From positions 1 through 64,000 of the forward strand of contig CAJTDX010000011.1 in the NCBI GenBank assembly GCA_910575155.1: a stretch of DNA of 64,000 nucleotides, given 5' to 3'. Shown here in pieces: positions 17,574 to 28,255 of the stretch. Positions within the stretch are counted from its first letter, which is position 1, and every line of letters begins with the position of its first letter. The notes beneath the pieces are model-generated. The model was given only the letters and a program-made list of their open reading frames with translations, searched no databases and had not been told where the DNA came from. The translations under genes were made by a program, and so were the position numbers. The DNA is from Lachnospiraceae bacterium. GTDB taxonomy: Bacteria; Bacillota; Clostridia; Lachnospirales; Lachnospiraceae.

Positions 17574-18272
17574 ATGAAAAGTATTCTGGTTTGTGACGAT
17601 GACAGGGAGATTGTAGACGCCATAGAGATTTATTTGCAGCAGGAAGGCTATCATATACTGAAAGCGTACGATGGAGAACAGGCGCTGCAGGTATTGAAAG
17701 AACAGGAAATTCATCTTCTGATCATTGATGTGATGATGCCTAAAATGGATGGAATCCGCGCCACTTTGAAAATTCGGGAGGACAGCAGCATTCCCATAAT
17801 TATCCTCTCGGCAAAATCAGAGGATGCAGATAAAATTCTGGGATTGAATATTGGAGCAGACGATTATGTTACGAAGCCTTTTAATCCTCTGGAACTGGTG
17901 GCAAGGGTGAAGTCCCAGCTCCGGCGTTATACCCAGCTTGGAAATGTGGCGGAGAACAGTAAACGTATTTACCAGGTAGGAGGGCTGGTTATCAATGATG
18001 ATTTGAAGGAAGTGGTGGTGGATGATGAACAGGTGAAACTGACGCCGATCGAATATAATATTTTACTGCTTCTGGTAAAGAACCAGGGTAAAGTATTTTC
18101 CATCAATCAGATTTATGAAAGTATCTGGAATGAAGACGCCATTGGCGCAGATAATACGGTTGCCGTACATATCCGGCATATCCGGGAAAAAATTGAGATT
18201 AACCCCAAGGAGCCGCGTTACTTAAAAGTGGTCTGGGGAGTGGGTTACAAAATAGAAAAATCAGCGAAATAA
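17574..18272 (+). CDS. OmpR-family response regulator
   Basis: A 232-residue regulator. The receiver domain has DDD near residue 9, the phospho-acceptor Asp in LLIIDVMMPKMDG, and the Lys in DDYVTKPFNP. A winged-helix DNA-binding domain follows (VKLTPIEYNILLLLVKNQGK, then IWNEDAIGADNTVAVHIRHI). The internal ATG at 17574, behind GAGAGGTG, is preferred over the upstream in-frame ATG. The sensor kinase follows 13 nt later, so both form one operon. Confidence 0.92.
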   Translation: MKSILVCDDDREIVDAIEIYLQQEGYHILKAYDGEQALQVLKEQEIHLLIIDVMMPKMDGIRATLKIREDSSIPIIILSAKSEDADKILGLNIGADDYVTKPFNPLELVARVKSQLRRYTQLGNVAENSKRIYQVGGLVINDDLKEVVVDDEQVKLTPIEYNILLLLVKNQGKVFSINQIYESIWNEDAIGADNTVAVHIRHIREKIEINPKEPRYLKVVWGVGYKIEKSAK

Positions 18273-18285
18273 AGGCGGTGGTTGA

Positions 18286-20985
18286 GTGAAAAAATGGAGG
18301 TATTCTATTGGTCTGAAGGCGGTGATGGTGGCGGCGAGCCAGATCTTGGCCGTGATATTTGTGATCTGCCTCATGGTTCTGACGATATTGTTTCAAAAAA
18401 ATATCCTGAATTTCCGAGAGAAGAGGAATCTGCCTTTTGAATCCTCCGGTTATTTTACAGATCAGTTCGAGGGGACGTCGAAGGGGCTTCTGGAATTTAT
18501 AGAGCTTCGCAAAAAATTTGAGACGGATGGAAACTATGATCCGGAAAAAATAGTAGATATTCACCAGTATTATGAACAGCAGGAAATATCCGGCAAAAAG
18601 CACAGAAAAAATGCGATTACCTATAAACTGGGAGATCTGGCAGAGTGGTCAAGGTTCTATTCTACGTCGCTCTTTGAGTTTATGCTTGAATATGAAGTTC
18701 AGGACAGCATCCAGCAGAGACTGACAATTTTTCAGAATGGCGAAAGCATATACAGCGAAGAAAAGCCTGTTACGAACATCCGTGAGATGGCTCCTGAACT
18801 GCGTGACAGTGTGATTGAGCAGGTGGAGCATTATTATGGAGGTTCGTACAGCGTTTCGCAGAGCGGGTCTCTGGAGCAGGAAACGGCTTACCAGGAGCAG
18901 GTTTCGGAAGCGTCTGTTGAGGTATTGGAAGATGTTTCTCAAGAGGAAGAGGAACATCAGGAAGTAATCCAGAAAGTCATTCATGGGCAGCTCTATGAAT
19001 TGACGGAGCAGGAGCTGAAGTGGCTTCTGAAAAGTATGGACAGCATGGCATATGTGAGCATGTCGTCGGCGTATGATTTTGTGAACGAAGATTATCTTCC
19101 CCTGGAGGGCAAGGGAATCTGGCAGATGTATATAAACGGAGACTGCACGTTGGAATATATGTACAATTCTTTTCAGGCGCTGAACTATGCCCTGGAACAA
19201 TTGGGCAGGGAGCTCAGAGAATACCGTAGATGTCTGAATATATATCAGAAAGTTTCTCAGGGAACCAATGTATATTACTGGATCAGTGAGGGCAGAAAAA
19301 ATACGGTTTATACCAACACGGAGATCAGTAAGGCTTCGGAACTTCCGGCTTTTGGGAAAAGACTTGGCAAATATGTATATTATCTGGAGAGCAATATGCA
19401 TTTGGAAACCAATGTTACAGGCATGGAAGATTATTTTTACCAGCATATTGAACCGGTATACGGCAGTAAAGGAAATGTGATTTTTGTAGGAGTAGACACA
19501 GATTTTCCCCATGCGGATATGTTCCGGGAAGCAAAACAGGAATATACCCAGATGTATCCCTGGCTGCGGGTTTGCCTGTGGGGAGGGGTGATCAGCATCC
19601 TTTTGTGGCTGACCTGTGTGATCTATCTGAGTATTGTGGCGGGAAAACGGGATGATTCGGGAGAGGTACATTTAAATCTCCTGGACCGGATTCCCACGGA
19701 AATTCTGTTTTTTGCAGCCATGACAGGAATACTCATGTTCCTTTGGGCGACCGGAATGGTATTGGTTCGATATAACAGCGCCGAATTTACTGCTCTGCTG
19801 ATGGCGGCAGGCGCATTGACCTTTGCGGGAGAGGCGTTTTTGCAGATCTTTTATTTAAGCTTTGTGCGGCGCATTCGTGCGGGGGTATTATGGTCCGGCA
19901 GTATTTTAAGCTGGTTTTTTCAGGGAATCGGACTGTTATTTACCAGCCGCAGGCCGCATACAAAAATGCTGATCTGGTTTGGTCTGCACCTTCTTTCGTG
20001 TGTGCTGATTCTGCCGATGATTGCCATGTATTATGATCAGGATGTATTTGTCACAGGCGTTGCAATGTTCAGTATATTATGCGGCGTGGAAGCGGTTTTG
20101 ATTATCAGGGAAGGCACGCAGCGCAATAAGGTGCTGGAGGGAATCAGCAAGATTGCCAGCGGAGATCTGGAATATAAAATAGATGAGAAAGGCTTAAAAG
20201 GCGATAACCGCAGACTTGCCCATGCTGTCAATGATATCGGGGAAGGGCTGCAGCGTGCAGCGGACAACAGTGTGAAAAATGAACGGCTGCAGGCAGACCT
20301 TATTACCAATGTGTCCCATGACATTAAGACGCCCCTTACGTCGATAATCAATTACGTGGATTTGCTGAAGCGGGAAAAGCTTGAAAATGAACGTGCGCGC
20401 ACCTATATTGGCGTGCTGGACAGCAAATCTCAAAGGCTGAAACAGCTTGCCGAGGATCTGGTGGAAGCTTCCCGTATCAGTTCAGGCAATATTAAGCTGG
20501 AACTGGAGCGGATTAATCTGGTAGAGCTGGTATATCAGACTGAAGGGGAATTTGCAGAGCGTTTTGAGGAACGGGGACTCAATGTAATTTCTGACCTGCC
20601 CAGAGAGTCGGTAGTGATTCTTGCCGACGGAAGGCGGATCTGGCGGGTGCTGGAAAATTTATTCAATAATGTGGCAAAATATGCCATGGAGCATACCAGA
20701 GTCTATGTAGATATGTATGCAGACGGGGAACAGGTATTTTTTTCCATTAAAAATATTTCGGAAAATCCTTTGAATATTGAGGCAGAGGAACTGACGGAAC
20801 GTTTTATCCGGGGAGATATTTCCAGAAGCACCGAAGGAAGCGGACTGGGGCTGTCTATTGCCAAGAATCTTATGAACCTGATGGGAGGTACGTTTCAGAT
20901 TTATCTGGACGGCGATTTGTTTAAAGTGATGATTGGTTTTAAACAGCAGCCCCAGCTGCTAAAAGAGCCGAATGATGAAAATTGA
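18286..20985 (+). CDS. Large membrane sensor histidine kinase
   Basis: An 899-residue kinase from a GTG start behind AAAGGCGGTGGTT. One helix (residues 12-36) precedes an extracytoplasmic region of about 390 residues. Five more helices follow (about 427-451, 469-494, 498-524, 555-580, 583-607), then a HAMP-like linker. The HisKA domain (NVSHDIKTPLTSIINYVD, His near 678) and an ATPase domain ending GSGLGLSIAKNLMN complete it. The upstream regulator is its partner. The size of the external domain and the multi-helix membrane unit are unusual for this class. The signal is unknown. Confidence 0.9.
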   Translation: MKKWRYSIGLKAVMVAASQILAVIFVICLMVLTILFQKNILNFREKRNLPFESSGYFTDQFEGTSKGLLEFIELRKKFETDGNYDPEKIVDIHQYYEQQEISGKKHRKNAITYKLGDLAEWSRFYSTSLFEFMLEYEVQDSIQQRLTIFQNGESIYSEEKPVTNIREMAPELRDSVIEQVEHYYGGSYSVSQSGSLEQETAYQEQVSEASVEVLEDVSQEEEEHQEVIQKVIHGQLYELTEQELKWLLKSMDSMAYVSMSSAYDFVNEDYLPLEGKGIWQMYINGDCTLEYMYNSFQALNYALEQLGRELREYRRCLNIYQKVSQGTNVYYWISEGRKNTVYTNTEISKASELPAFGKRLGKYVYYLESNMHLETNVTGMEDYFYQHIEPVYGSKGNVIFVGVDTDFPHADMFREAKQEYTQMYPWLRVCLWGGVISILLWLTCVIYLSIVAGKRDDSGEVHLNLLDRIPTEILFFAAMTGILMFLWATGMVLVRYNSAEFTALLMAAGALTFAGEAFLQIFYLSFVRRIRAGVLWSGSILSWFFQGIGLLFTSRRPHTKMLIWFGLHLLSCVLILPMIAMYYDQDVFVTGVAMFSILCGVEAVLIIREGTQRNKVLEGISKIASGDLEYKIDEKGLKGDNRRLAHAVNDIGEGLQRAADNSVKNERLQADLITNVSHDIKTPLTSIINYVDLLKREKLENERARTYIGVLDSKSQRLKQLAEDLVEASRISSGNIKLELERINLVELVYQTEGEFAERFEERGLNVISDLPRESVVILADGRRIWRVLENLFNNVAKYAMEHTRVYVDMYADGEQVFFSIKNISENPLNIEAEELTERFIRGDISRSTEGSGLGLSIAKNLMNLMGGTFQIYLDGDLFKVMIGFKQQPQLLKEPNDEN

Positions 20986-21052
20986 TGGAAGTTTCCTATT
21001 TTAGCCTTGCATTTCCCACGCTTGCATCTTATAATATTTGGATAGGGAAAAG

Positions 21053-21080
21053 TAAGCCGATGGAGGTTTCCATTGGCTTA
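21053..21080 (+). terminator. Terminator of the two-component operon
   Basis: TAAGCCGATGGA (21053-21064) pairs with TCCATTGGCTTA (21069-21080) through one G-U pair, and TTTTACC follows. It also separates the kinase from the hydratase gene. Confidence 0.75.
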
Positions 21081-21144
21081 TTTTACCTATATAAAGAGCG
21101 TCAAAAGGGCATGGCCCTATCAACTTAAATCAGGAGGACAGATT

Positions 21145-23451
21145 ATGATAAAATTGCATGACGGCGGTGTGTATTTGATAAATGGACAGACCCTGATCCC
21201 AGACGATGGACAGGCGGCGGCCGCCATCGAGAAGGAGACGGGAACTGCAGTTACCAGAGAAGAAGCGGCGCGCAGTACGATCACTTATGAGATTCTTTCA
21301 GAGCATAACACCTCTGGAACAATGGACAAATTAAAAATTAAATTTGATAAACTTACCTCCCATGATATTACTTTTGTGGGAATCATTCAGACGGCGAGGG
21401 CTTCCGGACTGGAGAAGTTTCCGGTTCCCTACGTGCTTACCAACTGCCACAATTCGCTGTGCGCGGTAGGAGGGACGATCAACGAGGACGATCATATGTT
21501 TGGGCTGAGCTGCGCCAAGAGATATGGAGGCGTTTATGTGCCTCCTCACCAGGCAGTCATCCACCAGTATGCGAGAGAAATGCTTGCAGGAGGCGGTAAG
21601 ATGATTCTCGGTTCCGATTCTCATACCCGTTACGGCGCGCTGGGTACCATGGCCATGGGTGAAGGCGGGCCGGAGCTGGTAAAACAGCTTCTCAATAAAA
21701 CTTATGATATCAATATGCCTGAGGTGGTAGGCGTTTATTTCACAGGGAAACCGGAAAAGGGAGTAGGGCCTCAGGATGTGGCGCTCGCCATAATCGGAGC
21801 CGTATTTGCCAATGGATATGTCAATAATAAGGTTATGGAATTTGTAGGACCGGGAGTGTCCGGCTTAAGCGCGGATTTCCGTATCGGAATTGACGTTATG
21901 ACTACGGAAACCACCTGTTTGTCTTCCATCTGGAGAACGGATGAAGCAATTCAGGAGTTCTATAAGATTCATGGAAGAAGAGGCGATTATAAAGAGCTGA
22001 ATCCGGGACAGGTCGCATATTATGACGGCATGATAGAAGTGGATTTGAGCAAGGTGAAGCCTATGATCGCCATGCCGTTCCATCCCAGCAATACGTATAC
22101 CATTGAGGAACTGAACGCCAATCTTATGGACATCCTTGACGATTGTGAGAAAAAGGCGAAAGTCAGCCTGGACGGGGCGGTTGATTTCACACTGAAGGAT
22201 AAAGTGAGAGACGGCAGGCTTTATGTCGACCAGGGGATTATCGCCGGCTGTGCAGGCGGCGGTTTTGAAAATATCAGCGCGGCGGCGGATATTATGGAGG
22301 GCGCCAGCATTGGTTCCGATGAATTTACGCTGAGCGTTTATCCTGCGAGTATGCCTGTCTATATGGAACTGATGAAAACAGGCGCGGCAGAGACGCTTAT
22401 GGAGACGGGGGCCATTCTCAAGACGGCATTCTGCGGTCCCTGTTTTGGAGCAGGAGATACGCCGAGTAATAATGGATTTTCCATCCGTCATTCTACCAGA
22501 AACTTCCCCAACCGGGAGGGAAGCAAGCTGCAAAGCGGCCAGATTGCTTCTGTGGCGCTGATGGACGCCCGCTCCATAGCGGCTACTGCGGCAAATAAAG
22601 GATATCTGACGCCTGCTACGGATATGGATGTGTATTACACGAATCCCAAATATCATTTTGACGGCAGAATTTATGCGAACCGGGTATTTGACAGCAAGGG
22701 CGTGGCAGATCCTTCTCAGGAAATCAAGTTTGGTCCCAATATCAAGGACTGGCCGGCGATGAGTGAACTGCCGCAAAATATGGTGTTAAAAGTGGTTTCT
22801 GAAATTCATGATCCGGTTACTACCACAGATGAGCTGATTCCTTCCGGCGAGACTTCTTCTTATCGCTCGAATCCTCTGGGGCTTGCAGAGTTTACGCTGT
22901 CCAGAAAGGATCCCGCCTATGTGGGACGCGCCAAGGAGATACAGAAGGCGCAGAAGGCAGTGGAAGCAGGAACCTGCCCGTTAGAGGTTGTGGAGGAATT
23001 AAAACCGGTGATGGCGGCTGTCAATCAGGCGTTTCCGGACAAAGATTTCTCGGAGAATAAGGGCGCGGATGTTCTGGGATTCGGAAGCACAATCTTTGCA
23101 GTGAAGCCGGGAGACGGTTCTGCCAGAGAGCAGGCTGCTTCCTGTCAGAAAGTGCTGGGAGGCTGGGCAAATATTGCTAATGAATACGCCACCAAGCGTT
23201 ACCGTTCGAATCTGATCAACTGGGGAATGCTGCCGTTCCTGATTCCGGAAGGCGAACTTCCCTTTACAAACGGTGATTATATTTTTATTCCTGATATCCG
23301 CAAAGCAGTGGAAGAACGTAAGACAGAGATTGCGGCTTATGTGGTGAAAGACGGAGGCTTAAAAGAGTTCACCTTAATGATGGGAGAGCTGACAGAGGAT
23401 GAACGCACAATTATATTAAAAGGCTGCCTGATTAATTATTATAAAGGTTAG
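21145..23451 (+). CDS. Aconitase-family hydratase
   Basis: A 768-residue protein of the aconitase superfamily. Cluster-type cysteines lie in [15 protein letters not shown] (residues 432-446), with an earlier [12 protein letters not shown] segment. Substrate-site motifs such as [20 protein letters not shown] and NFPNREGS are present, and the C-terminal swivel domain ends with [10 protein letters not shown]. It is closer to the YbhJ-type hydratases than to the citrate-cycle AcnA/AcnB forms, so the true substrate is uncertain. The start at 21145 follows CAGGAGG; a longer frame overlaps the terminator and is less likely. Confidence 0.85.
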   Translation: MIKLHDGGVYLINGQTLIPDDGQAAAAIEKETGTAVTREEAARSTITYEILSEHNTSGTMDKLKIKFDKLTSHDITFVGIIQTARASGLEKFPVPYVLTNCHNSLCAVGGTINEDDHMFGLSCAKRYGGVYVPPHQAVIHQYAREMLAGGGKMILGSDSHTRYGALGTMAMGEGGPELVKQLLNKTYDINMPEVVGVYFTGKPEKGVGPQDVALAIIGAVFANGYVNNKVMEFVGPGVSGLSADFRIGIDVMTTETTCLSSIWRTDEAIQEFYKIHGRRGDYKELNPGQVAYYDGMIEVDLSKVKPMIAMPFHPSNTYTIEELNANLMDILDDCEKKAKVSLDGAVDFTLKDKVRDGRLYVDQGIIAGCAGGGFENISAAADIMEGASIGSDEFTLSVYPASMPVYMELMKTGAAETLMETGAILKTAFCGPCFGAGDTPSNNGFSIRHSTRNFPNREGSKLQSGQIASVALMDARSIAATAANKGYLTPATDMDVYYTNPKYHFDGRIYANRVFDSKGVADPSQEIKFGPNIKDWPAMSELPQNMVLKVVSEIHDPVTTTDELIPSGETSSYRSNPLGLAEFTLSRKDPAYVGRAKEIQKAQKAVEAGTCPLEVVEELKPVMAAVNQAFPDKDFSENKGADVLGFGSTIFAVKPGDGSAREQAASCQKVLGGWANIANEYATKRYRSNLINWGMLPFLIPEGELPFTNGDYIFIPDIRKAVEERKTEIAAYVVKDGGLKEFTLMMGELTEDERTIILKGCLINYYKG

Positions 23452-23543
23452 TCTGTAAAAATCAGAATGAGACAGGGTATTGCGGAATGTACAAACGTGC
23501 GGTCTGCAATGCCCTGAATCAGCAGTAGGAGGTTGCGTTAATT

Positions 23544-24902
23544 TTGGATGAACAAAAAAACAAGCAGATAAATGAAAAAACAGACTGGAATATCAGGCCG
23601 TATCTGGCAATGGGATTAATTTCCTTTCTGGTAATTATAGGATCCATTTCCTTTTTTTTCCTGATCTACCGTTATCACGGATTTACCAGGATTATGGAAA
23701 AATTCCTGGTGATTCTGCAGCCTATTACCATAGGACTGGTGCTCGCCTATCTGGTGAATCCGGTGGTGAATTTTGAGGAACATTTTTTGCTGCCTTTTTT
23801 GCGGCAGAGGATGAAGGAGCAAGAGAAGGCCAGAAAGGCAGCGAGGGGTTTAAGCGTGGCGGGAGCCTTGCTGTTTGTTTCGCTGGTGATTGGGGTCTTG
23901 CTGCAGATGGTAATCCCGGAGCTGTATAAGAGCATCAATGGTATGATTGGAACAATGCCCAGGCAGGTGAACAGTTTTATGGACTGGATCAGCGATTACG
24001 TGGACAATGACAGTGAGGTTTCCGGTTATCTCGAAATTGGACTGACCAAAGGAACGGAATTTTTTGAGCACTGGGCGAGGACGGAATTTCTTCCGCAGAC
24101 GAAAAATATTGTGGCAGGTTTGACCACCGGGGTCATAGGCGCAGTGAGGATTCTGTTCAATGTGGTAATCGGTATTATTATCTCGATTTATGTGCTGATG
24201 AGCAAAGAAATTTTTATCGGCCAGAGCAAAAAAGTAGTTTATGCATTGTTTTCCGGAGAGAAAGCAAATGCTGTGATTCATACGGTTCATAAGAGCAATG
24301 AAATTTTTGGAGGATTTATTTCCGGAAAAATTCTCGATTCTCTGATTATTGGAATTTTGTGTTTTATCTGCCTGTATTTTATGAAAATGCCTTATTCTGT
24401 ATTAGTCAGCGTCATTGTGGGCGTTACCAATGTGATTCCGTTTTTTGGTCCTTATCTGGGAGCTGTGCCGAGTACGATTCTCATTATGCTGGCAAATCCT
24501 GTTCAGGGCCTGTATTTTGTAATATTCATTCTGGTATTGCAGCAGGTTGACGGAAATATCATTGGTCCCAAGATTCTGGGAGATTCTACCGGTTTATCTT
24601 CATTCTGGGTGGTGTTTGCGATCCTTGTGGGAGGAGGGATCTTTGGAATACCGGGTATGATCATCGGAGTTCCCCTGTTTGCTGTGATTTTTTATATTCT
24701 GCGCAGGGCGTTGAATTATACGATGCGCAAGAAACAGCTTCCGCTGGACAGTGAAAATTACATACACGCGGAAAGACTGGATCTGGAGCACAATGAGCTG
24801 GTGAATTATCAGGAGGAAGAAGTGAAAGCAAGGCCAGAATCCCAAAAAAAGAGAAACATGAAACTGCCAAAGAAACGCATCAAAAATCAAAAGAAAAAAT
24901 AG
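23544..24902 (+). CDS. AI-2E/PerM-family membrane permease
   Basis: A 452-residue polytopic protein of the AI-2E/PerM (YtvI-like) family. It has about eight helices, an early pair around residues 17-70, and the conserved C-terminal core GFISGKILDSLIIGILCFI, then VTNVIPFFGPYLGAVPS and GPKILGDSTGLSSFWVVFAI. The C-terminus is a long basic tail (KKRNMKLPKKRIKNQKKK). The start is a TTG with AGGAGG 11 nt upstream. Family members export small molecules or ions; the substrate here is unknown. Confidence 0.85.
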   Translation: MDEQKNKQINEKTDWNIRPYLAMGLISFLVIIGSISFFFLIYRYHGFTRIMEKFLVILQPITIGLVLAYLVNPVVNFEEHFLLPFLRQRMKEQEKARKAARGLSVAGALLFVSLVIGVLLQMVIPELYKSINGMIGTMPRQVNSFMDWISDYVDNDSEVSGYLEIGLTKGTEFFEHWARTEFLPQTKNIVAGLTTGVIGAVRILFNVVIGIIISIYVLMSKEIFIGQSKKVVYALFSGEKANAVIHTVHKSNEIFGGFISGKILDSLIIGILCFICLYFMKMPYSVLVSVIVGVTNVIPFFGPYLGAVPSTILIMLANPVQGLYFVIFILVLQQVDGNIIGPKILGDSTGLSSFWVVFAILVGGGIFGIPGMIIGVPLFAVIFYILRRALNYTMRKKQLPLDSENYIHAERLDLEHNELVNYQEEEVKARPESQKKRNMKLPKKRIKNQKKK

Positions 24903-24907
24903 ATTTT

Positions 24908-24937
24908 TTGACATCTGCAGGGAGAATATGTTAAACT
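24908..24937 (+). promoter_or_regulatory. Promoter of the TPR/P-loop protein gene
   Basis: TTGACA at 24908-24913, an 18-nt spacer and TAAACT at 24932-24937, with TG placed as an extended -10. It overlaps the stop codon region of the permease gene. Confidence 0.65.
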
Positions 24938-25000
24938 ATGGGTAATATGGACGATAATCGGGGGTAATATACCGTTTAACATAATTCTGAGGTGAAACAG

Positions 25001-28000
25001 TTGGATAGATACGAATATAAGCTAAAACTGGAACAGTTAAAGAATCTGGTGGAAGAAAAAGACTATGAGAAAGCGGCAGAAATTGCAGATTCTGTTAACT
25101 GGAGGAAAGTAAAGAGTTCAGCAACGCTGTGTATGGTGGGAGAGATTTATGACAGAGTAAAACGATATGAGGACAGCCATGAAATCCTTTTAATGGCATA
25201 TGACCGTGCGGCAGTGGGGAGAAATATACTGTACCGTCTGACGCTGGTTGCTCTGAAAATGGGAAATCTTGATGAAGCAAAAGAATATTATGAGGAGTTT
25301 CTTGAGGTTGCGCCCTACGATAATCAGAAATATATACTTCGGTACCAGATTGCCAAACTGGGCGGCGCAGGCATAGAGGAGCTCATTACGATTCTGGAAG
25401 AATTTAAGGATCGGGAATATATTGAAGAGTGGGCGTTTGAGCTTGCTTATCTGTATCATCGTTCCGGCAATGGCGAGCGGTGCGTGGAGGTTTGCGACGA
25501 ACTGGTCCTTTGGTTTGGGGATGGTAAATATGTGGAAAAAGCGCTGGAGCTGAAAATGCTGTATCAGCCTTTAAACAGAGAGCAGGAAGAGAAATACCGG
25601 CAGTTTAAGCAGTTTCGGGACGGCGTGGTAGAAGTTCGCCCCACGGATCTGCTGGAATCCGGAGAAATTATTCAGGAAACTGTGAAGATTCCTGATATTG
25701 CCGCCGGAAGCGCACGGTTTAATACCTCTAACCTGCAGGCGGAAATTGCCAAGAGTATGCAGCAGATTATGGATGCCAATACCAAAGAGCTTGTAAGCGA
25801 TACCATGGATAACATCAAGAAGATGGTAGAAGAGATCCCATATCTGCAGGTGCCGCCGGAGGAGGAAGTTCCTGCCCCAGAGGAAGAGCAGTTCGGTTAC
25901 ATTGAGACAGAGGAAGAGATCGACGGTTCTCTGAAAAATGATTTTGAGGAGTTGCTGGCAGAAGACTGGGACGGACAGGTTCGTATGTCGGTGCAGGGAG
26001 GAACCGTCCAGGAATCTCAGGTAAATGGACAAATGGATATTGAAGATGTGCTGGCAGAGTGGGAGAGGACCAGACAGGCGGCGGAAGTGGCAATGGCCAC
26101 GGCTCAGGAGAGAAGACTGGTATCTGCCAAGGCGCGCGCCCTGCAGGAAGCACAGGAACTGCTGAAGCGGCTTAATGAGATTATTCCTAAGCTGGAGGCG
26201 GGAGTTACGCCTCAGGAACTGCTGGCAGAACGTTATCTGCATCATCTGCCATTTGAAGAAGAGGAAGCATTGCTGCAACAGACAGAGGGCACGATCTATC
26301 CGGAAGAAGGGTATCAGCCGGAGGATGCAGGGGCAATGGAAGTAAGTCCTATGGAACACGGCGTTATACCGGAACATATACCAATGCCGGAGGGAATTGA
26401 ATTTCCGGAGGGAGCGCAGGCGCCTTTGCAGGACATGGAGCTTTTGCAAAGGGCGCAGACATCACCGCAGTATGAGCCGCCGGAAGGCGTTGAATTGCCG
26501 CAGGGAACGCCAATGGCAGATGGCATGGAAATGCCGGAAGAAATGCCAATACCAGAGGGTACAGGAACGCCGGAACAAAGCTATCTGCCAGAGGAAGCGC
26601 CAATCGCGGAAGGAATGCCAATACCAGAGGGTACAGGAATGCCGGAGCAAAGCTATCTGCCAGAGGGTACGGGAATGCCGGGACAAAGCTATCTGCCAGA
26701 GGAAATGCCAATCGCGGAAGCAATGCAGTTTCCGCAGCAGGCGTCCATGCCGCAGAATATACAGCTTCCAAAAGAAGTACCAATGCCGGAAGATCTGCGG
26801 TTTCCGGAAGAAGTACCAATGCCGGAAGATTTGCGGTTTCCGGAAGAAGTACCAATACCAGAAGATCTACGGCATCCGGAAGAAGCGCCAATACCGGAAG
26901 TACGGCATCCGGAAGAAGCGCCAATGCCGGGAAATATACAGCTTCCGGAAGAAGTACCAATGCCGGAAGATCTGCGGCATCCAGAAGAAGCGCCAATGCC
27001 GGGAAATATACAGCTTCCAGAAGAAGCGGCAGTGCCAAAAGATCAACAGTTTCCGCAAGGAGTACAGGCAGTGGAAAAGGAGAAGAGGTCTGCGGATCTC
27101 AGGACAGCGGAAGATATCAGTCAGACAGGGATGGTTTCTGATCATATTTCCAGTTGGGAAGAGGCTGCCAGAATTTTAGGAGAACCAATTCCAGAGGAAT
27201 ATCTGGAACAAATGAAACGTGAGAGTGCAGGCAGGAACGCGAAGGATTTGGAAGAAGCAGCTCAGGAACGTACAAAAGTGCCTTTGCAGAAACTGCCGGA
27301 AGCAGATGAGCCGGGGATTCCTTTGGAGAAACTTATTGAGCAGGAAGCAGAGAGAGGCGGCCAGGAGGATGAAAAGGACGCCGGCAATTATCTGCGTTCC
27401 GTATTTCAGGCGGCTCGCGAGTCCCGGGAAGAGAAAGTCAGCGTTCCTAAGATTGAGCTGGAAGAGCCGGAGGAACACATTCGGAAATTGAGTAAGGAGC
27501 AGAAAGAAATATTTTCTTATTTTGTTCCGATTACCGGTATGGAACAGCAGCTCTGCCAGGCATTGGAAGGCGCGCTGCACAGAAAAGGCAGGGATAACAC
27601 ATCTTCCAGCGGTAATATTCTGATTACTGGCGGAAGAGGAAGCGGTAAAACAGTGCTGGCAACAGATTTTATAAAGGCAATCCAAAAAAGCGGCGGACGT
27701 CCGGGAGGAAAGGTTGGGAAAATTACCGGAGAATCTTTGAATCAGAAGGATCTTCCCCAATTGCTCCGTAAGATTGCCGGAGGATATTTAATTATAGAAA
27801 AGGCCGGCGATATTTCTAAAAAAACGGCTACGGGCTTATCTCTTTTGATGGAACAGAACACAGACGGGCTTCTGGTAATTATGGAAGATACCAGAAAAGG
27901 AATTGACAAGGCTTTAAGCCAGGATGTAAATTTTGCCCGTAAGTTTACAGAGCGCGTCAGAATACCGGTGTTTACCAGTGATGAACTGGTAGAATTTGCC

Positions 28001-28237
28001 AAGGCATATGCGGCGGAACAGGAATGTGAGATTGATGATATGGGAATATTGGCGCTTTATAACCGTATCAGCAATATCCAGAAGCTGGATGAGGCCACCA
28101 CCTTAACGGAAGTCAAGGAAATACTGGATGAGGCGATCAGCAGAGCAGAGCGCGGCGGTTTGAAAAAATTTTTTGGCGGGAAGAAATTCAGTCCCGAAGG
28201 GTATCTGTATTTAAGGGAAAAGGATTTTGAAGATTAA
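25001..28237 (+). CDS. TPR-like, repeat-rich protein with C-terminal P-loop ATPase
   Basis: About 1,078 residues. Residues 1-200 form TPR-like helical hairpins (YEKAAEIADSV, then LDEAKEYYEEFLEVAPYDNQ). A helical region follows, then about 230 residues of Pro/Glu-rich tandem repeats, and finally an AAA-type P-loop domain (ITGGRGSGKTVLATDF near residue 877; LIIEKAGDISKK; LLVIMEDTRKGIDKAL as the Walker B-like strand). The TTG at 25001 is chosen because GAGGTG lies 6 nt upstream; the GTG at 24992 inside that site is an alternative. No signal peptide is seen. Family members seem confined to related Clostridia. A scaffold or partner-loading ATPase is possible, but the function is unknown. Confidence 0.75.
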   Translation: MDRYEYKLKLEQLKNLVEEKDYEKAAEIADSVNWRKVKSSATLCMVGEIYDRVKRYEDSHEILLMAYDRAAVGRNILYRLTLVALKMGNLDEAKEYYEEFLEVAPYDNQKYILRYQIAKLGGAGIEELITILEEFKDREYIEEWAFELAYLYHRSGNGERCVEVCDELVLWFGDGKYVEKALELKMLYQPLNREQEEKYRQFKQFRDGVVEVRPTDLLESGEIIQETVKIPDIAAGSARFNTSNLQAEIAKSMQQIMDANTKELVSDTMDNIKKMVEEIPYLQVPPEEEVPAPEEEQFGYIETEEEIDGSLKNDFEELLAEDWDGQVRMSVQGGTVQESQVNGQMDIEDVLAEWERTRQAAEVAMATAQERRLVSAKARALQEAQELLKRLNEIIPKLEAGVTPQELLAERYLHHLPFEEEEALLQQTEGTIYPEEGYQPEDAGAMEVSPMEHGVIPEHIPMPEGIEFPEGAQAPLQDMELLQRAQTSPQYEPPEGVELPQGTPMADGMEMPEEMPIPEGTGTPEQSYLPEEAPIAEGMPIPEGTGMPEQSYLPEGTGMPGQSYLPEEMPIAEAMQFPQQASMPQNIQLPKEVPMPEDLRFPEEVPMPEDLRFPEEVPIPEDLRHPEEAPIPEVRHPEEAPMPGNIQLPEEVPMPEDLRHPEEAPMPGNIQLPEEAAVPKDQQFPQGVQAVEKEKRSADLRTAEDISQTGMVSDHISSWEEAARILGEPIPEEYLEQMKRESAGRNAKDLEEAAQERTKVPLQKLPEADEPGIPLEKLIEQEAERGGQEDEKDAGNYLRSVFQAARESREEKVSVPKIELEEPEEHIRKLSKEQKEIFSYFVPITGMEQQLCQALEGALHRKGRDNTSSSGNILITGGRGSGKTVLATDFIKAIQKSGGRPGGKVGKITGESLNQKDLPQLLRKIAGGYLIIEKAGDISKKTATGLSLLMEQNTDGLLVIMEDTRKGIDKALSQDVNFARKFTERVRIPVFTSDELVEFAKAYAAEQECEIDDMGILALYNRISNIQKLDEATTLTEVKEILDEAISRAERGGLKKFFGGKKFSPEGYLYLREKDFED
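26380..27060 (+). repeat. Tandem Pro/Glu repeats within the P-loop protein gene
   Basis: Roughly 36-nt units encode variants of PMPEDLRFPEEV, PMPGNIQLPEEA and PIPEGTGMPEQSYLPE, in blocks that differ by a few bases. The near-identical units make this stretch liable to expansion and contraction, and they create long false reading frames in the other frames. Confidence 0.85.
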
Positions 28238-28255
28238 GGAAACAGGAGTGAGACT

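Noticed and set aside
18649-19671. 340-codon minus-strand frame opposite the histidine kinase
   Set aside because: It lies inside a clear kinase gene, has no ribosome binding site and no recognisable protein features.
26364-27179. Long reading frames on both strands within the 26.4-27.2 kb repeats (224 and 260 codons)
   Set aside because: They are produced by the periodic codons of the Pro/Glu repeats in the P-loop gene, have no ribosome binding sites, and encode low-complexity Arg- or Leu-rich strings.
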